Assembly (NCBI GenBank): GCA_963824885.1
Contig: CAWGQN010000004.1
Span: 127,004-191,003 of the forward strand
Source: CAWGQN01 sp963824885
GTDB taxonomy: Bacteria > Actinomycetota > Actinomycetes > Actinomycetales > Microbacteriaceae
Length of the DNA: 64,000 nucleotides
Direction: 5' to 3'
Below are positions 24,834 through 34,659 of this stretch, in pieces; position 1 is the stretch's first letter; every line of letters starts with the position of its first letter. The notes beneath the pieces are model-generated. The model did not search any database. It saw nothing but the letters and a program-made list of their open reading frames with translations, and had not been told where the DNA came from. Made by a program: the position numbers and the translations under genes.

Positions 24834-26753
24834 ATGACGGAAAAAAGACGGTCCTTCCGGGCCGGAGATCGCCGCGTCGTCTTCTATTTCGTCTACGATC
24901 CCCGGGGCGAAATCGACGACTATATTCCCTATAAGCTCCGCAGCCTCCGCCCGTTCACCGATCACATTTTTGTCGTGGTCAATGGAAAACTCACCTCGGA
25001 CGGTCGTCGCTCGCTCGAAGATGTCGCAGACACCGTCTACCAGCGCGAGAATATCGGTTTTGACGTTTGGGCGTACAAATCGGCGCTCGAGGAGTTCGGC
25101 GCGGACCGGCTCGCCGAATTCGACGAGCTCATTTTGATGAACTACACGTGGTTTGGCCCCGTACAGTCGTTCGAGCCGGTGTTCGAGCGCATGAATGCCC
25201 TCGAGGTTGACTTTTGGGGAATAACCGAGCACGACGGAATGACCCCCAATCCGTACACGCTGATCGACTCTATGCACTCACACATCCAGTCTCACTGGAT
25301 TGCCGTCAGACGCTCGGTGTTCGAGTCCGACGCGTGGCGGTCATACTGGGCCGAGATGCCGATGATCACGTCGTATATCGACTCGATCATCAATCATGAG
25401 TCTCGCTTTACTCATCACTTCGAATCGCTCAATTTTACGAAAGCACTCGCGTTCCCCAAGGAGGATTACCCCTCGCAACACGCTGCATTCGTGAGTGCGC
25501 GCGCTCTCCTCGAGGACGGCTGCCCGGTGCTCAAGCGCCGCGTGTTCTTTCACAGCCCGCTTTATCTCGACCGCGAGGCCATTATTGGTCGCTGGCTCCT
25601 TGAGGACGTAGCGTCGCGCGGTTATCCGATGGAGCTGATCTGGAAGAATCTCGTCCGCAATACTCAGCCAAAAGTGCTCAATACGAACGCGTCAATGCTC
25701 GAAATTCTGCCCGAAACGGCTGACAGTTATGACGCCGACACGCCGCTCCGAATCGCCGCGATCGTTCATATCTTCTATGAGGACATGACCGATGAGCTCC
25801 TTGACAAATTGAGTACCCTCCCGTCACCGTTCGATCTTTACGCGACGACAACGACCGAGGAGAAGGCGGTCGTCATTCGTGAAACGATTGAGCGCCGTGA
25901 CATGTCGCTTCTGCAGAAATCGGACGTGCGCGTTTTGCCGTCCAATCGAGGCCGTGACTTGAGTGGATTCTTCATTGGAGCACGCGATGTACTCCGCAGC
26001 CACGAATACGACCTCGTCGTCAAGATCCATTCCAAGAAGACCGTTCAGCAGACGCCCAACGCCGGCGATTTCTTTAAACGGCAACAGTTCGAAAATCTCC
26101 TCAACTCCCCCGGGTACACGGCCAACCTCATTGGTTTGTTCCAAAAAGAAGCGGGACTTGGCTTGGTCTTTCCGCCGACAATCCACATTGGTTACCCAAC
26201 GCTGGGCCACGCGTGGTTTCTCAATCGCCAACCCGCTCACGAGTTGTGCGAGCGTCTCGGAATCGGTGTTCCGCTCGATGATGTCTCTCCACTGGCGCCG
26301 TTTGGCGCGATGTTTATCGCTCGGCCAGAGGCACTGCGATTGCTCACCGATGTTGAGTGGCAATACGACGAGTATGCGCCCGAGACTGAGCACGCGGACG
26401 GAAGTCTCGCGCACGTCCAGGAGCGGATCGTCGCGTACGCCGCCGCCGAGCTCAGTTTCCATGTCCGCACGGTTGCGAACGCGCGTTACGCGGCAATCAG
26501 TCACGCGTTCCTCGAATACAAGCTTGACATGATGGGTGCCGTGGTCCCGGGCTACGCGATTGATCAGGTCCATTCGCTGTGGAATCCAATTCGTGAGCCG
26601 GCTGACCCGGTCAAAGAACTGAAGAATTACGTTGCTACCCGTCACCCGTGGCTTGCTCGACAAATGCAAAAGATATATTCTCCGGTGCGGTGGGTCTACC
26701 GCCGAAGTCGCAGTGTGATGCGCGCCGTGAGAAACGACGAGAAGAACCGGTAG
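24834..26753 (+). CDS. rhamnan synthesis F family protein (RgpF-like)
   Basis: A 639-residue protein of the RgpF/rhamnan-synthesis-F family, acting in assembly of rhamnose-containing wall polysaccharides. It begins VVFYFVYDPRGEIDDYIPYKL, continues with ILMNYTWFGPVQSFEPVFERM and DFWGITEHDG, and has a second typical block RIAAIVHIFYEDMTDELLDKL followed by DLYATTTTEEK and VVKIHSKKT. No signal peptide or clear membrane span is seen, so it likely acts on the cytoplasmic face. It lies between a GT2 and an acyltransferase on the same strand. Confidence 0.87.
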   Translation: MTEKRRSFRAGDRRVVFYFVYDPRGEIDDYIPYKLRSLRPFTDHIFVVVNGKLTSDGRRSLEDVADTVYQRENIGFDVWAYKSALEEFGADRLAEFDELILMNYTWFGPVQSFEPVFERMNALEVDFWGITEHDGMTPNPYTLIDSMHSHIQSHWIAVRRSVFESDAWRSYWAEMPMITSYIDSIINHESRFTHHFESLNFTKALAFPKEDYPSQHAAFVSARALLEDGCPVLKRRVFFHSPLYLDREAIIGRWLLEDVASRGYPMELIWKNLVRNTQPKVLNTNASMLEILPETADSYDADTPLRIAAIVHIFYEDMTDELLDKLSTLPSPFDLYATTTTEEKAVVIRETIERRDMSLLQKSDVRVLPSNRGRDLSGFFIGARDVLRSHEYDLVVKIHSKKTVQQTPNAGDFFKRQQFENLLNSPGYTANLIGLFQKEAGLGLVFPPTIHIGYPTLGHAWFLNRQPAHELCERLGIGVPLDDVSPLAPFGAMFIARPEALRLLTDVEWQYDEYAPETEHADGSLAHVQERIVAYAAAELSFHVRTVANARYAAISHAFLEYKLDMMGAVVPGYAIDQVHSLWNPIREPADPVKELKNYVATRHPWLARQMQKIYSPVRWVYRRSRSVMRAVRNDEKNR

Positions 26754-26761
26754 GGAGTCCC

Positions 26762-27991
26762 GTGCCGAAGAGTCTCGCGGAGGCGTTCAATCCTCGGGCA
26801 AACAGCATCGGATTTTTGCGGTGGCTGATGGCTTTCCTTGTCATCTTCTCGCACGCGGGTCCGATTGGAGGATTTTACGATGGCAAGGATCTCGGAACCC
26901 AGTTCAGTAACGAGCAATCCCTCGGTGGGGTCGCTGTCGCCGGCTTCTTCTTTATCTCTGGTTTTCTGATCACCCAGAGCAGGATGGGCAAATCGAGCAC
27001 CCTGCGTTTCTTTTGGCGCCGATTTTTACGGATCTTTCCCGCGTGGTGGTTGTCTCTGCTGACGGTCGCGTTTGTGTTCGGACCAATCGCGTGGGCCCAC
27101 GAGCACGGGGGGATCGGTCGGTATTTCAGCACCTCCACGGATTCGCCACTGACGTTTTTCTGGAACAACTTCACACTCGTGATCACTCAAGTCAACATCG
27201 GTGGCATGGGCGCCGGGTTGCCCTTCGCGCAGCTGCACGGTGGCTACGCGTGGAACGGTTCCGCGTGGACCCTCATGTACGAATTTCGCGCGTATATTTT
27301 GGTTGGCGTGCTCGGCTTGTTCGGCATCCTCGCTCACCGTTGGCTCGCGGGCAGCGTCGCCATCGCAATCATCGTGCTCTCGACAATGCAATGGGCGTAT
27401 GTCGGTCAGCTCACGAAAGTCGTCCCGTCGTTCGAAAATATCTATAACTTGCTGTTTCTCGGCCCGTTCGCGTTTGGAATGCTGCTCGCGCTGTTCCCGA
27501 AGAAGATTCCGATTGATGATCGACTCGCGATTGGCGCGCTCGCGATTGCCATCACCACGTATGAGGTCGGCGGGTGGCTCGCTTACGGTCAATATGGGTT
27601 TCTCTACTTCTTGATGTGGTTCGCTATCCGGACAACCAAGCTCCAACACTGGGAAAAATTTGGTGACCTGTCGTACGGTATCTACATTTTTGGCTGGCCG
27701 GTCATGACTCTTTTCGCTTTCTTTGGACTCCAAAACGCCGGCTGGTTGGCCTATCACGTGATTGTGATCGTCGCGTGCCACGTTCTCGCGTTCATTAGTT
27801 GGCACGTCGTCGAGAAACCGGCGATGACCCTCAAAAACTGGACGCCCGCGCCGCTGAAATGGCTGCTTGACCGTTGGGCACCCGTGAGTAATCGCCTCAA
27901 GAGCAAGCTCGTCGATCCGGCGTTCTCCTCGACGTTTTATGCCGCGGAGCTGCGTAAGTCGCAGTCCCCAAGGGGGGACGAGGCCTCATGA
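26762..27991 (+). CDS. acyltransferase 3 family membrane protein
   Basis: A 409-residue integral membrane protein from GTG 26762, with AGGGAG just upstream; the frame is open further back inside the previous gene. Family features are the N-terminal SIGFLRWLMAFLVIFSHAGP with its conserved His, the SGFLITQS motif after the second span, RFFWRRFLRIFPAWW, and about ten spans in total. Such proteins move O-acyl groups onto surface sugars. It overlaps the AlgX-like gene by 4 bases, and the two probably act together in polysaccharide O-acetylation. Confidence 0.88.
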   Translation: MPKSLAEAFNPRANSIGFLRWLMAFLVIFSHAGPIGGFYDGKDLGTQFSNEQSLGGVAVAGFFFISGFLITQSRMGKSSTLRFFWRRFLRIFPAWWLSLLTVAFVFGPIAWAHEHGGIGRYFSTSTDSPLTFFWNNFTLVITQVNIGGMGAGLPFAQLHGGYAWNGSAWTLMYEFRAYILVGVLGLFGILAHRWLAGSVAIAIIVLSTMQWAYVGQLTKVVPSFENIYNLLFLGPFAFGMLLALFPKKIPIDDRLAIGALAIAITTYEVGGWLAYGQYGFLYFLMWFAIRTTKLQHWEKFGDLSYGIYIFGWPVMTLFAFFGLQNAGWLAYHVIVIVACHVLAFISWHVVEKPAMTLKNWTPAPLKWLLDRWAPVSNRLKSKLVDPAFSSTFYAAELRKSQSPRGDEAS

Positions 27992-29201
27992 GAGTGAGCC
28001 ACAGAGAACAGCGTCGTGATCGCGACGCGACCGGATTCCGCCGACTCTGGGATCGCTGGTATTACGTGCCGCTCATCACGCTCTTTATCATTTCGGCTGT
28101 CGCCGCGGCAATCGGTTATGCGGCCAAATATCACGTCCAGAACGTGGCACCCCTGTCGACAGCGCTCGCCGCGGGAAGCGGCCCAGTGACGACCTCAACC
28201 CCCGCGCTTCCCGAGGTCTGCCGCCCCGCGGTCGAACAGCCAGCCCAACAGTTGTGGCTCACGGGGAAACGCGTTGAAGCCGAGACGGTGTGGAATGCGC
28301 ACCGGAATGAGCTTGCGGGACCCTATGTCACGGGCAAGAACGGCTACGTCTTCTGGAACGATGTCCAAGCAATGAACTTCTCTCAAGCGGTCGGTCGGCG
28401 CCCGCTCAGGACGGATGAGGCCGATCAGTGGTACACGTACCTCAGCGCCGTGCGCGACGAATTGGCGTCACAGAGCGTTCCGTTCTACATCGTGGCGACG
28501 CCGGCAAAGTGGGATGTCTACCCACACGAGCTCCCCGATTGGGCGCAATCCATCCGCGGTTCGAGTCCGCTCGACCAACTGCTCGAACAGTACCCCGACT
28601 TGCCGATCATCGACCTCCGCGCGCCGCTACGAGAAGCGGGCAAACACACGCCCGTCTACAGCCGAGTGAACAGCCACTGGACCAACTACGGCGCGTCTAT
28701 TGGCTGGAAGACGATCGCGGATTGCATCAATCAGACTGCTCCGTCCTTGGGTCCGCTCGCTGTGCCCGCGTCATCCGGCGTTAAACGAGCAACATCAACA
28801 ACGAGTTTGCGCCGTACGGGATTTCCAACCCGACCCCCGACTGGACGGCACCCGTGTACAACCCGCCGCCGAAGAACGTGACAGTGACGAAGAAGGACGG
28901 AACATCCACGGTCGTCCCGGGTGACCAGGACACGGATCTCAGCCTCCTCCCGTTATCCACCACGACGAACGGCACGACAACACCCAAGTCGCTCCTTTTT
29001 CTCCGCGACTCGATGGGCAACGGACTCTCTGTGCCCGTGCAACAAGCCTTTGCCAAGACGTGGCAGCTTCGGCACAATTTTGACTCCGCTGAACCGGGCG
29101 GACTCCCGAAAATCGCGACGATTGCTTCGCAGCTTCGCCCGGACGCGGTCATTTTGCAAGTAGCGGAACGACACCTGAATTTCCCCCCGACAACACCGTG
29201 A
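27988..29201 (+). pseudogene. AlgX/AlgJ-like SGNH-type polysaccharide O-acetylation protein (frameshifted)
   Basis: Frame 1 (27988 to about 28783) encodes a membrane anchor (about residues 25-47) and the N-terminal part of an ALGX/ALGJ-type domain: VTGKNGYVFWNDVQ, FYIVATPAKWDVYP and NSHWTNYGA, the last resembling the catalytic His-Trp box. The C-terminal part is in another frame (about 28786-29201) and holds SLLFLRDSMGN, the expected nucleophile serine region. Adding one A to the AAA at 28783-28785 joins the frames as GVKTSNINNEF. The gene overlaps the acyltransferase (ATGA). If real, the indel removes the catalytic serine and would inactivate acetylation. Confidence 0.83.
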
Positions 29202-29232
29202 TTGAGACGGCATCGTTTGCGAGGACGACAGA

Positions 29233-30006
29233 ATGCTCCGAGTGATGCTGCGTCCGCGGTGGGTTCTTGCCCTCCTCGGCGCTGTGATCGTCGCCGCGGG
29301 GTTTGCGTGGATGGGCCACTGGCAATTGGAGCGAGCGCTGACGTCCGCGTCTGTACCCCATCACTCGACCGAAGAACCAGTCGCCCTCGAATCGATCATC
29401 GCGCCCGGTGGCCCGGTGCGTTCGACCTCGGACGGGCGCATGGTGGCAACGACGGGTCGATTCGTCGCGGCCGATTTCGACGTCGTCACGAATCGGCTCA
29501 ATCGAGGAGAAAAGGGCTATTGGGTCGTCGGGCACGTGACCACGAGTTCTCCCGACACGACCAAACCGAGCCTCGCAATTGCACTTGGGTGGACCTCCGA
29601 ACGAGAAACCGCACTCGAGGCCGCGCGCACGCTTCGAACGCAACCAACCGATTCGACGCGTCTCGCAGGTCGATTTGTCGCGACCGAGGCGCCCGAAATA
29701 CCCAAGAACACGACTGATCCGCTCGAGATGACGACGATGTCGGTTGCCGCTCTTGTCAATCGGTGGACAGAGACCGAGGGTCACGATGTCTACGGTGGTT
29801 ACCTCGTCGCGTCAACCGCCCCGCGGGGCCTCGTTACGATTGACTCACCCGCGCCTCAACCCGAATTCGCCCTCAATTGGCTCAACGTTTTCTACGCGGC
29901 CGAGTGGGCGCTCTTCGCCGGAGTCGCGGTGTTTCTCTGGTACCGGCTTGCGCGCGACGCCTTTGAGCGCGAACGCGACGCCAAAAACGACCCGACCGTA
30001 CAATAG
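29233..30006 (+). CDS. SURF1 family cytochrome c oxidase assembly protein
   Basis: A 257-residue membrane protein with two spans, near residues 10-27 and 226-245, flanking an extracytoplasmic domain. Typical SURF1 marks are WMGHWQLERA after the first span, TGRFVAADFD, and LNWLNVFYAAEWALF at the second span. SURF1 proteins assist haem insertion or maturation of cytochrome oxidase. ATG 29233 has no clear ribosome site. It is followed after 4 bases by the DUF3817 gene, a common actinobacterial order. Confidence 0.9.
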   Translation: MLRVMLRPRWVLALLGAVIVAAGFAWMGHWQLERALTSASVPHHSTEEPVALESIIAPGGPVRSTSDGRMVATTGRFVAADFDVVTNRLNRGEKGYWVVGHVTTSSPDTTKPSLAIALGWTSERETALEAARTLRTQPTDSTRLAGRFVATEAPEIPKNTTDPLEMTTMSVAALVNRWTETEGHDVYGGYLVASTAPRGLVTIDSPAPQPEFALNWLNVFYAAEWALFAGVAVFLWYRLARDAFERERDAKNDPTVQ

Positions 30007-30010
30007 ACGC

Positions 30011-30451
30011 ATGTCTTGTGTGCCCCAGGTTGCCGACTTTCCCCGAATTCGCTCGGCTCGGGCCTTTTACGCGGCGTGTGCGTACATTACGGGAATCATG
30101 CTCGTGCTCGTGGTTGTCGAGGTTGTGGCCAAATATTGGGGTGGCATCGAACTCGAACTCGGCGGTTCACGCGGTCTCTTGAGTTTTGTTCCGGTCGGCA
30201 GCGTGACCGCCATCAACGTGAGCACCGGAATTCTCATCGCTCACGGCTGGTTCTTCGTTCTCTACCTTTTTTCTGACTTTCGATTGTGGCGGCTCATGCG
30301 CTGGCCGTTCACGACCTTCGCGCTCATTGCGTGTGGCGGGGTTGTGCCGTTCTTGTCATTCATCGTCGAGGCGCGAGTGTCTAGCCGGGTGCGCGAGGTT
30401 CTTGACTCTGCGTTCCCTCAACCGCGCGATCTCGAGGAGGCTCGCTATTAG
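30011..30451 (+). CDS. DUF3817 domain-containing membrane protein
   Basis: A 146-residue protein with about three membrane spans: the AACAYITGIMLVLVVVEVV segment, ILIAHGWFFVLYLFSDFRLW, and ALIACGGVVPFLSFIVEARV. This matches DUF3817, a family whose genes typically precede guaA in Actinobacteria. Function is unknown. ATG 30011 lies 4 bases after SURF1. Its TAG stop shares a base with the ATT at which guaA appears to start. Confidence 0.87.
   Translation: MSCVPQVADFPRIRSARAFYAACAYITGIMLVLVVVEVVAKYWGGIELELGGSRGLLSFVPVGSVTAINVSTGILIAHGWFFVLYLFSDFRLWRLMRWPFTTFALIACGGVVPFLSFIVEARVSSRVREVLDSAFPQPRDLEEARY
30434..30449 (+). promoter_or_regulatory. Shine-Dalgarno and ATT start of guaA
   Basis: GAGGAGG at 30434-30440 is followed after 6 bases by ATT (30447-30449) in the guaA frame. 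No ATG, GTG or TTG occurs between this site and the conserved HPVLVVNFGAQYAQL region, so the site decides an unusual start codon. Confidence 0.65.
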
Positions 30452-32024
30452 TCATCAGGGCGGCGCTTCGCATCCCGTTCTCGTCGTCAATTTTGGTGCG
30501 CAGTATGCCCAGCTGATTGCTCGCCACGTGCGTGAAGCGCACGTCTACTCTGAAATTGTTCCCCACACCATAACCGCGGCTCAGGTTTCGGCGCGCAACC
30601 CCGCGGCAATCATTCTCAGCGGCGGACCCGCGAGCGTCTACGAGAGCGGCGCACCACAACTAGACCCGGCAATTTTCGATCTCCACGTTCCGATTCTCGG
30701 CATTTGCTATGGCTTTCAACTCATGGCTCACACTCTCGGTGGCACAGTTGCACACACCGGGCAGCGCGAATACGGGTCAACCGGCATTTCGGTTGTCGAC
30801 GAAGCGAACTCGCTCGTGGCACACCAACCCGTTGAGCAATCGGTGTGGATGAGCCACGGCGACTCCGTCGTCGAGGCGCCTCCGGGGTTCACGGTCGTCG
30901 CTCGTTCATCGTCGACTTCCGTCGCGGCGTTCGCGAGCACTGAGCGCCGACTCTACGGCGTGCAATGGCACCCGGAAGTCAAGCACACCGAATATGGCCA
31001 GCAGGTTATCGAAAACTTTCTCTTTCGGGCCACTCGCGTGCCCGCGACGTGGACGAGCGGCAACACGATCACCGAACAGGTCGCCGCAATTGCCGACCAA
31101 GTCGGTACCGCTCGAGTCATGTGCGGCCTGTCGGGTGGTGTCGACTCGGCGGTTGCCGCCGCGCTCGTCAACCGCGCGGTGGGCGGTCAACTCACGTGCG
31201 TTTTTGTCGATCACGGGTTGCTGCGCGAGGGTGAGCGGCAACAAGTTGAAGACGACTTTGTGCGGGCAACGGGGGTTAGGCTCGTAACGGTTGACGCGAG
31301 TGAGCGATTTCTTGCCGCGCTCGCGGGAGAAATCGATCCCGAACGAAAGCGGACGATTATTGGTCGCGAATTTATTCGCACGTTCGAAGAAGCCGCCAAT
31401 TCTCTCGTACGCGAGGCGCACGCCGACGGAGGCGACGTTCGTTTTCTCGTTCAAGGCACTCTCTACCCCGACGTTGTCGAGAGCGGTGCGGGAGGGTCGG
31501 CGAGCATTAAGAGTCACCACAACGTGGGTGGACTCCCCGGTGACATGCAATTCGAACTCGTCGAACCGTTGCGCGCTCTTTTTAAAGACGAGGTGCGGGT
31601 GCTGGGCCGAGAACTGGGGCTCCCCGAGGCGATTGTTTCGCGACAACCGTTTCCCGGTCCCGGACTCGCGATTCGCATTGTTGGCGAGGTGACTCTCGAG
31701 CGTACGAACACCGTGCGAAAGGCCGACGCGATTGCGCGAGCTGAACTCACGAGTGCGGGGCTCGACCCTGACATTTGGCAGTGCCCGGTCGTGCTTCTCG
31801 CGGATGTTCGATCAGTCGGGGTGCAAGGCGACGGGCGAACCTACGGGCATCCGATAGTGTTGCGCCCCGTGAGTTCGGACGACGCGATGACCGCCGATTG
31901 GACTCGAGTGCCCGACGATGTTCTCGCTCGAATATCGAACCGGATCACCAACGAGGTGCCGGGCGTCAATCGTGTCGTACTCGACATCACGTCAAAGCCG
32001 CCGGGAACAATCGAGTGGGAGTGA
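30447..32024 (+). CDS. guaA: GMP synthase (glutamine-hydrolysing)
   Basis: 525 residues; converts XMP to GMP using glutamine and ATP. The class I glutamine amidotransferase domain (about 10-200) has the catalytic cysteine in GICYGFQL and the His/Glu in GVQWHPEV. The PP-loop synthetase domain has SGGVDSAVAA (near 226). The C-terminal dimerisation domain holds RQPFPGPGLAIRI and ends KPPGTIEWE. The start is inferred as ATT 30447, overlapping the DUF3817 stop, because a consensus GAGGAGG sits 6 bases upstream. The nearest in-frame TTG lies about 13 codons further upstream (inside DUF3817), with no site. Together with guaB and guaB3, the GMP branch is complete in the window. Confidence 0.95.
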   Translation: MSHQGGASHPVLVVNFGAQYAQLIARHVREAHVYSEIVPHTITAAQVSARNPAAIILSGGPASVYESGAPQLDPAIFDLHVPILGICYGFQLMAHTLGGTVAHTGQREYGSTGISVVDEANSLVAHQPVEQSVWMSHGDSVVEAPPGFTVVARSSSTSVAAFASTERRLYGVQWHPEVKHTEYGQQVIENFLFRATRVPATWTSGNTITEQVAAIADQVGTARVMCGLSGGVDSAVAAALVNRAVGGQLTCVFVDHGLLREGERQQVEDDFVRATGVRLVTVDASERFLAALAGEIDPERKRTIIGREFIRTFEEAANSLVREAHADGGDVRFLVQGTLYPDVVESGAGGSASIKSHHNVGGLPGDMQFELVEPLRALFKDEVRVLGRELGLPEAIVSRQPFPGPGLAIRIVGEVTLERTNTVRKADAIARAELTSAGLDPDIWQCPVVLLADVRSVGVQGDGRTYGHPIVLRPVSSDDAMTADWTRVPDDVLARISNRITNEVPGVNRVVLDITSKPPGTIEWE

Positions 32025-32049
32025 CGAAGCATCTAGACTTGCTGCCGAG

Positions 32050-34518
32050 ATGAGCGATGCGTTGAATCCCGATCACGACGTCGAGTCCGGCGATTTTTCG
32101 CGGGTCGCGCCGCGCGCAGACGGCCTCGGTTCGTCGGGGCATACAGACCGGCTACTCGCCGACTTAAACCCGCAACAGCGCAGAGCCGTCGAGTATCGCG
32201 GTCCCGCCCTTCTCATCGTCGCGGGCGCGGGTTCCGGAAAGACGCGCGTCCTCACCCACCGCATTGCGCGTCTCATCGAGAGCAAAGAGGCGTGGCCGAG
32301 CGAAATTTTGGCGATCACCTTTACCAACAAGGCGGCGGCCGAAATGCGCGAGCGAGTCGAACGCGTGCTCGGGCAATCGGCCGAGGGAATGTGGATTTCG
32401 ACCTTTCACTCGGCGTGTGTGCGAATATTGCGCCGCGAAGCGGAACACTTTGGTCTCACATCGGGCTTCACAATCTACGATTCCGCCGATTCCCGCACCG
32501 TTATCAAGCGAATCATTAAAGACGTTCGTGCCGATACGCTCGGTTTCACGGTTTCGAGCGTCGCCGGCACGATTTCTCGCCTTAAAAATGAACTCGCCGA
32601 CGTCGAGAGCTATTCTCGCGGGGCCAACCTCGACGACCCTCGAGAGGTCATGTTCGTCGAGATTTTTCGCCGGTACACTCGGGTTCTGAGCGAGTCCAAC
32701 GCATTCGATTTTGATGATCTCATTGGGCAAACCGTGTACCTTTTTCGAGCGTTCCCCGTGGTAGCCGCACGCTATCAGCGCCGATTCCGCCACGTGTTGG
32801 TTGACGAGTATCAAGACACCAACCACGCGCAATACGCGTTGATTCGAGAGCTCACGAGGCCCGTCCCTCCCGAGATTGTCTCTCAAGCCGGGTTTGACAC
32901 CGCAATGAGCGCGCGCGCCGACGACGGAAACGGCGGAATCCGGGCCGCGTCGCTCACGGTCGTCGGCGACTCCGATCAGTCGATTTACGCCTTTCGCGGG
33001 GCGGACAGCCGCAATATTGGCGAATTTGAACGCGATTTTCCCGAGTCAGCGGTCGTACTGCTCGAACAAAACTACCGGTCCACGCAAAATATCTTGTCTG
33101 CCGCGAACGCCGTCATTGCTAACAACTTCGACCGAAAAGACAAAAAGCTGTGGACCGCCGACGGCGACGGTGAAAAGATCGTTGCCTACACGGGATTCTC
33201 GGCTCACGACGAAGCACAGTTTGTGGCCGACGAGATCGCGGCTCTCCACGGCGCGGGGATGGACTATCGCGAAATGGCAGTTTTCTATCGAACGAACGCC
33301 CAAACGCGCGCGCTCGAAGAAATCTTCATTCGCGCTGCCGTGCCGTATCGAGTGCTCGGGGGAACCAAGTTCTATGAGCGCGCCGAAATCAAAGACGCGC
33401 TTGCGTACCTCACGACGGTTGCCAACCCGCACGATGCGCTCGCTCTTCGGCGAATCGTCAATGTGCCCAAGCGAGGGATCGGATCGGCGACCGAAACGCA
33501 CATCGCGAATTATGCCGAAGCACATGAGATGAGCATGCGCGAGGCGCTCCGTCGCGCGGACACTCTCGGTTTCGGCCCGAAAATCACGCGCGCAATCACG
33601 CAACTTGCGACCGTGCTCGACGACGCTGCCGCGATGCTTGATCCGACCAACCCCGCGGGGCAATCGTCGATTGCCGAGGTGCTCACATTCCTGTTGGACC
33701 GCAGCGGATTGACTGATGCGTTGCGCGCGAGCAAAGACCCACAAGATGAAACGCGCGCTGAAAACATCGGCGAGCTTGTCGCGGTCACGAGGGAGTTCTC
33801 GGCCAATAATCCTGACGGACAACTCGTTGACTTTCTCACCGAGGTCGCGCTCGTGGCCGCCGCCGACGAGCTCGACGATTCGAGTGGAACCGTGTCGCTC
33901 ATGACTCTTCATACGGCAAAGGGGCTCGAGTACGAGGCCGTTTTTGTCACGGGAGTCGAAGAAGACTTGCTTCCGCATCGCATGTCGGCGGGTGAACCCG
34001 GGGGACCAGCCGAAGAGCGGCGGCTGTTCTACGTGGGTATGACGCGCGCGAGAAAGCGTCTCTTTCTTTCGCTCGCAATGACGCGCGCTCAATTCGGCGA
34101 AACTGCGGTCGCAATGCCGAGTCGCTACGTGCAAGAGATTCCTCCGGCTCTCATCGACTGGAGACAATCGCCCGGCATGGCAACGAGTTACGGCGGCACG
34201 CGGTCACGCGCGCTCAATCAGCCTCGGGGCCGCCTTGGCAACAATTGGCGCGATTCGTCGGCGGTCGACGTATCCGCCGCGCCGGCGAAATCGACGACCG
34301 CTCGGTCGGCCGCGTGGGCGAATCGTGTAACGGGCCCCGTGCGCGACAATGGCGACCTCGAGCTCGAGGCGGGCGACCAAATTCGGCACACCGATTTCGG
34401 CGAGGGGCGTGTCGTGCAGGTGACCGGCAACGGCGCGAAGCGTATTGCGCACGTCGAGTTTGGTTCGGGTGGACAAAAGAAGCTTCTCATTAAGATCGCT
34501 CCAATTGAAAGGCTTTGA
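32050..34518 (+). CDS. pcrA: ATP-dependent DNA helicase PcrA/UvrD
   Basis: An 822-residue superfamily 1A helicase, 3'-5', for nucleotide excision repair and replication restart. It has a Q-motif LNPQQRRAVEY, Walker A VAGAGSGKTRVL, motif Ia ITFTNKAAAEMRERV, Walker B LVDEYQDTN, motif III VVGDSDQSIYAFRGAD, motif IV VVLLEQNYRST, motif V LMTLHTAKGLEYEAVF, and motif VI FYVGMTRARKRL. The C-terminus has the PcrA Tudor-like end (GDQIRHTDFGEGRVVQV). ATG 32050 gives a 35-residue acidic leader before the Q-motif. It starts 26 bases after guaA. Confidence 0.95.
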   Translation: MSDALNPDHDVESGDFSRVAPRADGLGSSGHTDRLLADLNPQQRRAVEYRGPALLIVAGAGSGKTRVLTHRIARLIESKEAWPSEILAITFTNKAAAEMRERVERVLGQSAEGMWISTFHSACVRILRREAEHFGLTSGFTIYDSADSRTVIKRIIKDVRADTLGFTVSSVAGTISRLKNELADVESYSRGANLDDPREVMFVEIFRRYTRVLSESNAFDFDDLIGQTVYLFRAFPVVAARYQRRFRHVLVDEYQDTNHAQYALIRELTRPVPPEIVSQAGFDTAMSARADDGNGGIRAASLTVVGDSDQSIYAFRGADSRNIGEFERDFPESAVVLLEQNYRSTQNILSAANAVIANNFDRKDKKLWTADGDGEKIVAYTGFSAHDEAQFVADEIAALHGAGMDYREMAVFYRTNAQTRALEEIFIRAAVPYRVLGGTKFYERAEIKDALAYLTTVANPHDALALRRIVNVPKRGIGSATETHIANYAEAHEMSMREALRRADTLGFGPKITRAITQLATVLDDAAAMLDPTNPAGQSSIAEVLTFLLDRSGLTDALRASKDPQDETRAENIGELVAVTREFSANNPDGQLVDFLTEVALVAAADELDDSSGTVSLMTLHTAKGLEYEAVFVTGVEEDLLPHRMSAGEPGGPAEERRLFYVGMTRARKRLFLSLAMTRAQFGETAVAMPSRYVQEIPPALIDWRQSPGMATSYGGTRSRALNQPRGRLGNNWRDSSAVDVSAAPAKSTTARSAAWANRVTGPVRDNGDLELEAGDQIRHTDFGEGRVVQVTGNGAKRIAHVEFGSGGQKKLLIKIAPIERL

Positions 34519-34659
34519 ACAAACCCAGCATTCGGCCACTTTTGAGGAGATAGAGTTCTCCGTGGCGAAAGAATCGCTCAATCACGCGTGGTTCTTGTTT
34601 CACCGTTAGACAACCCCGATTGCTGCGCCGCGAGTGCGCAAACTCGATAGGAATAAAGA

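Noticed and set aside
31918..32049. An earlier start for pcrA inside guaA
   Set aside because: The open frame reaches back to 31918, but ATG 32050 gives the normal helicase N-terminus and avoids a long overlap with guaA.
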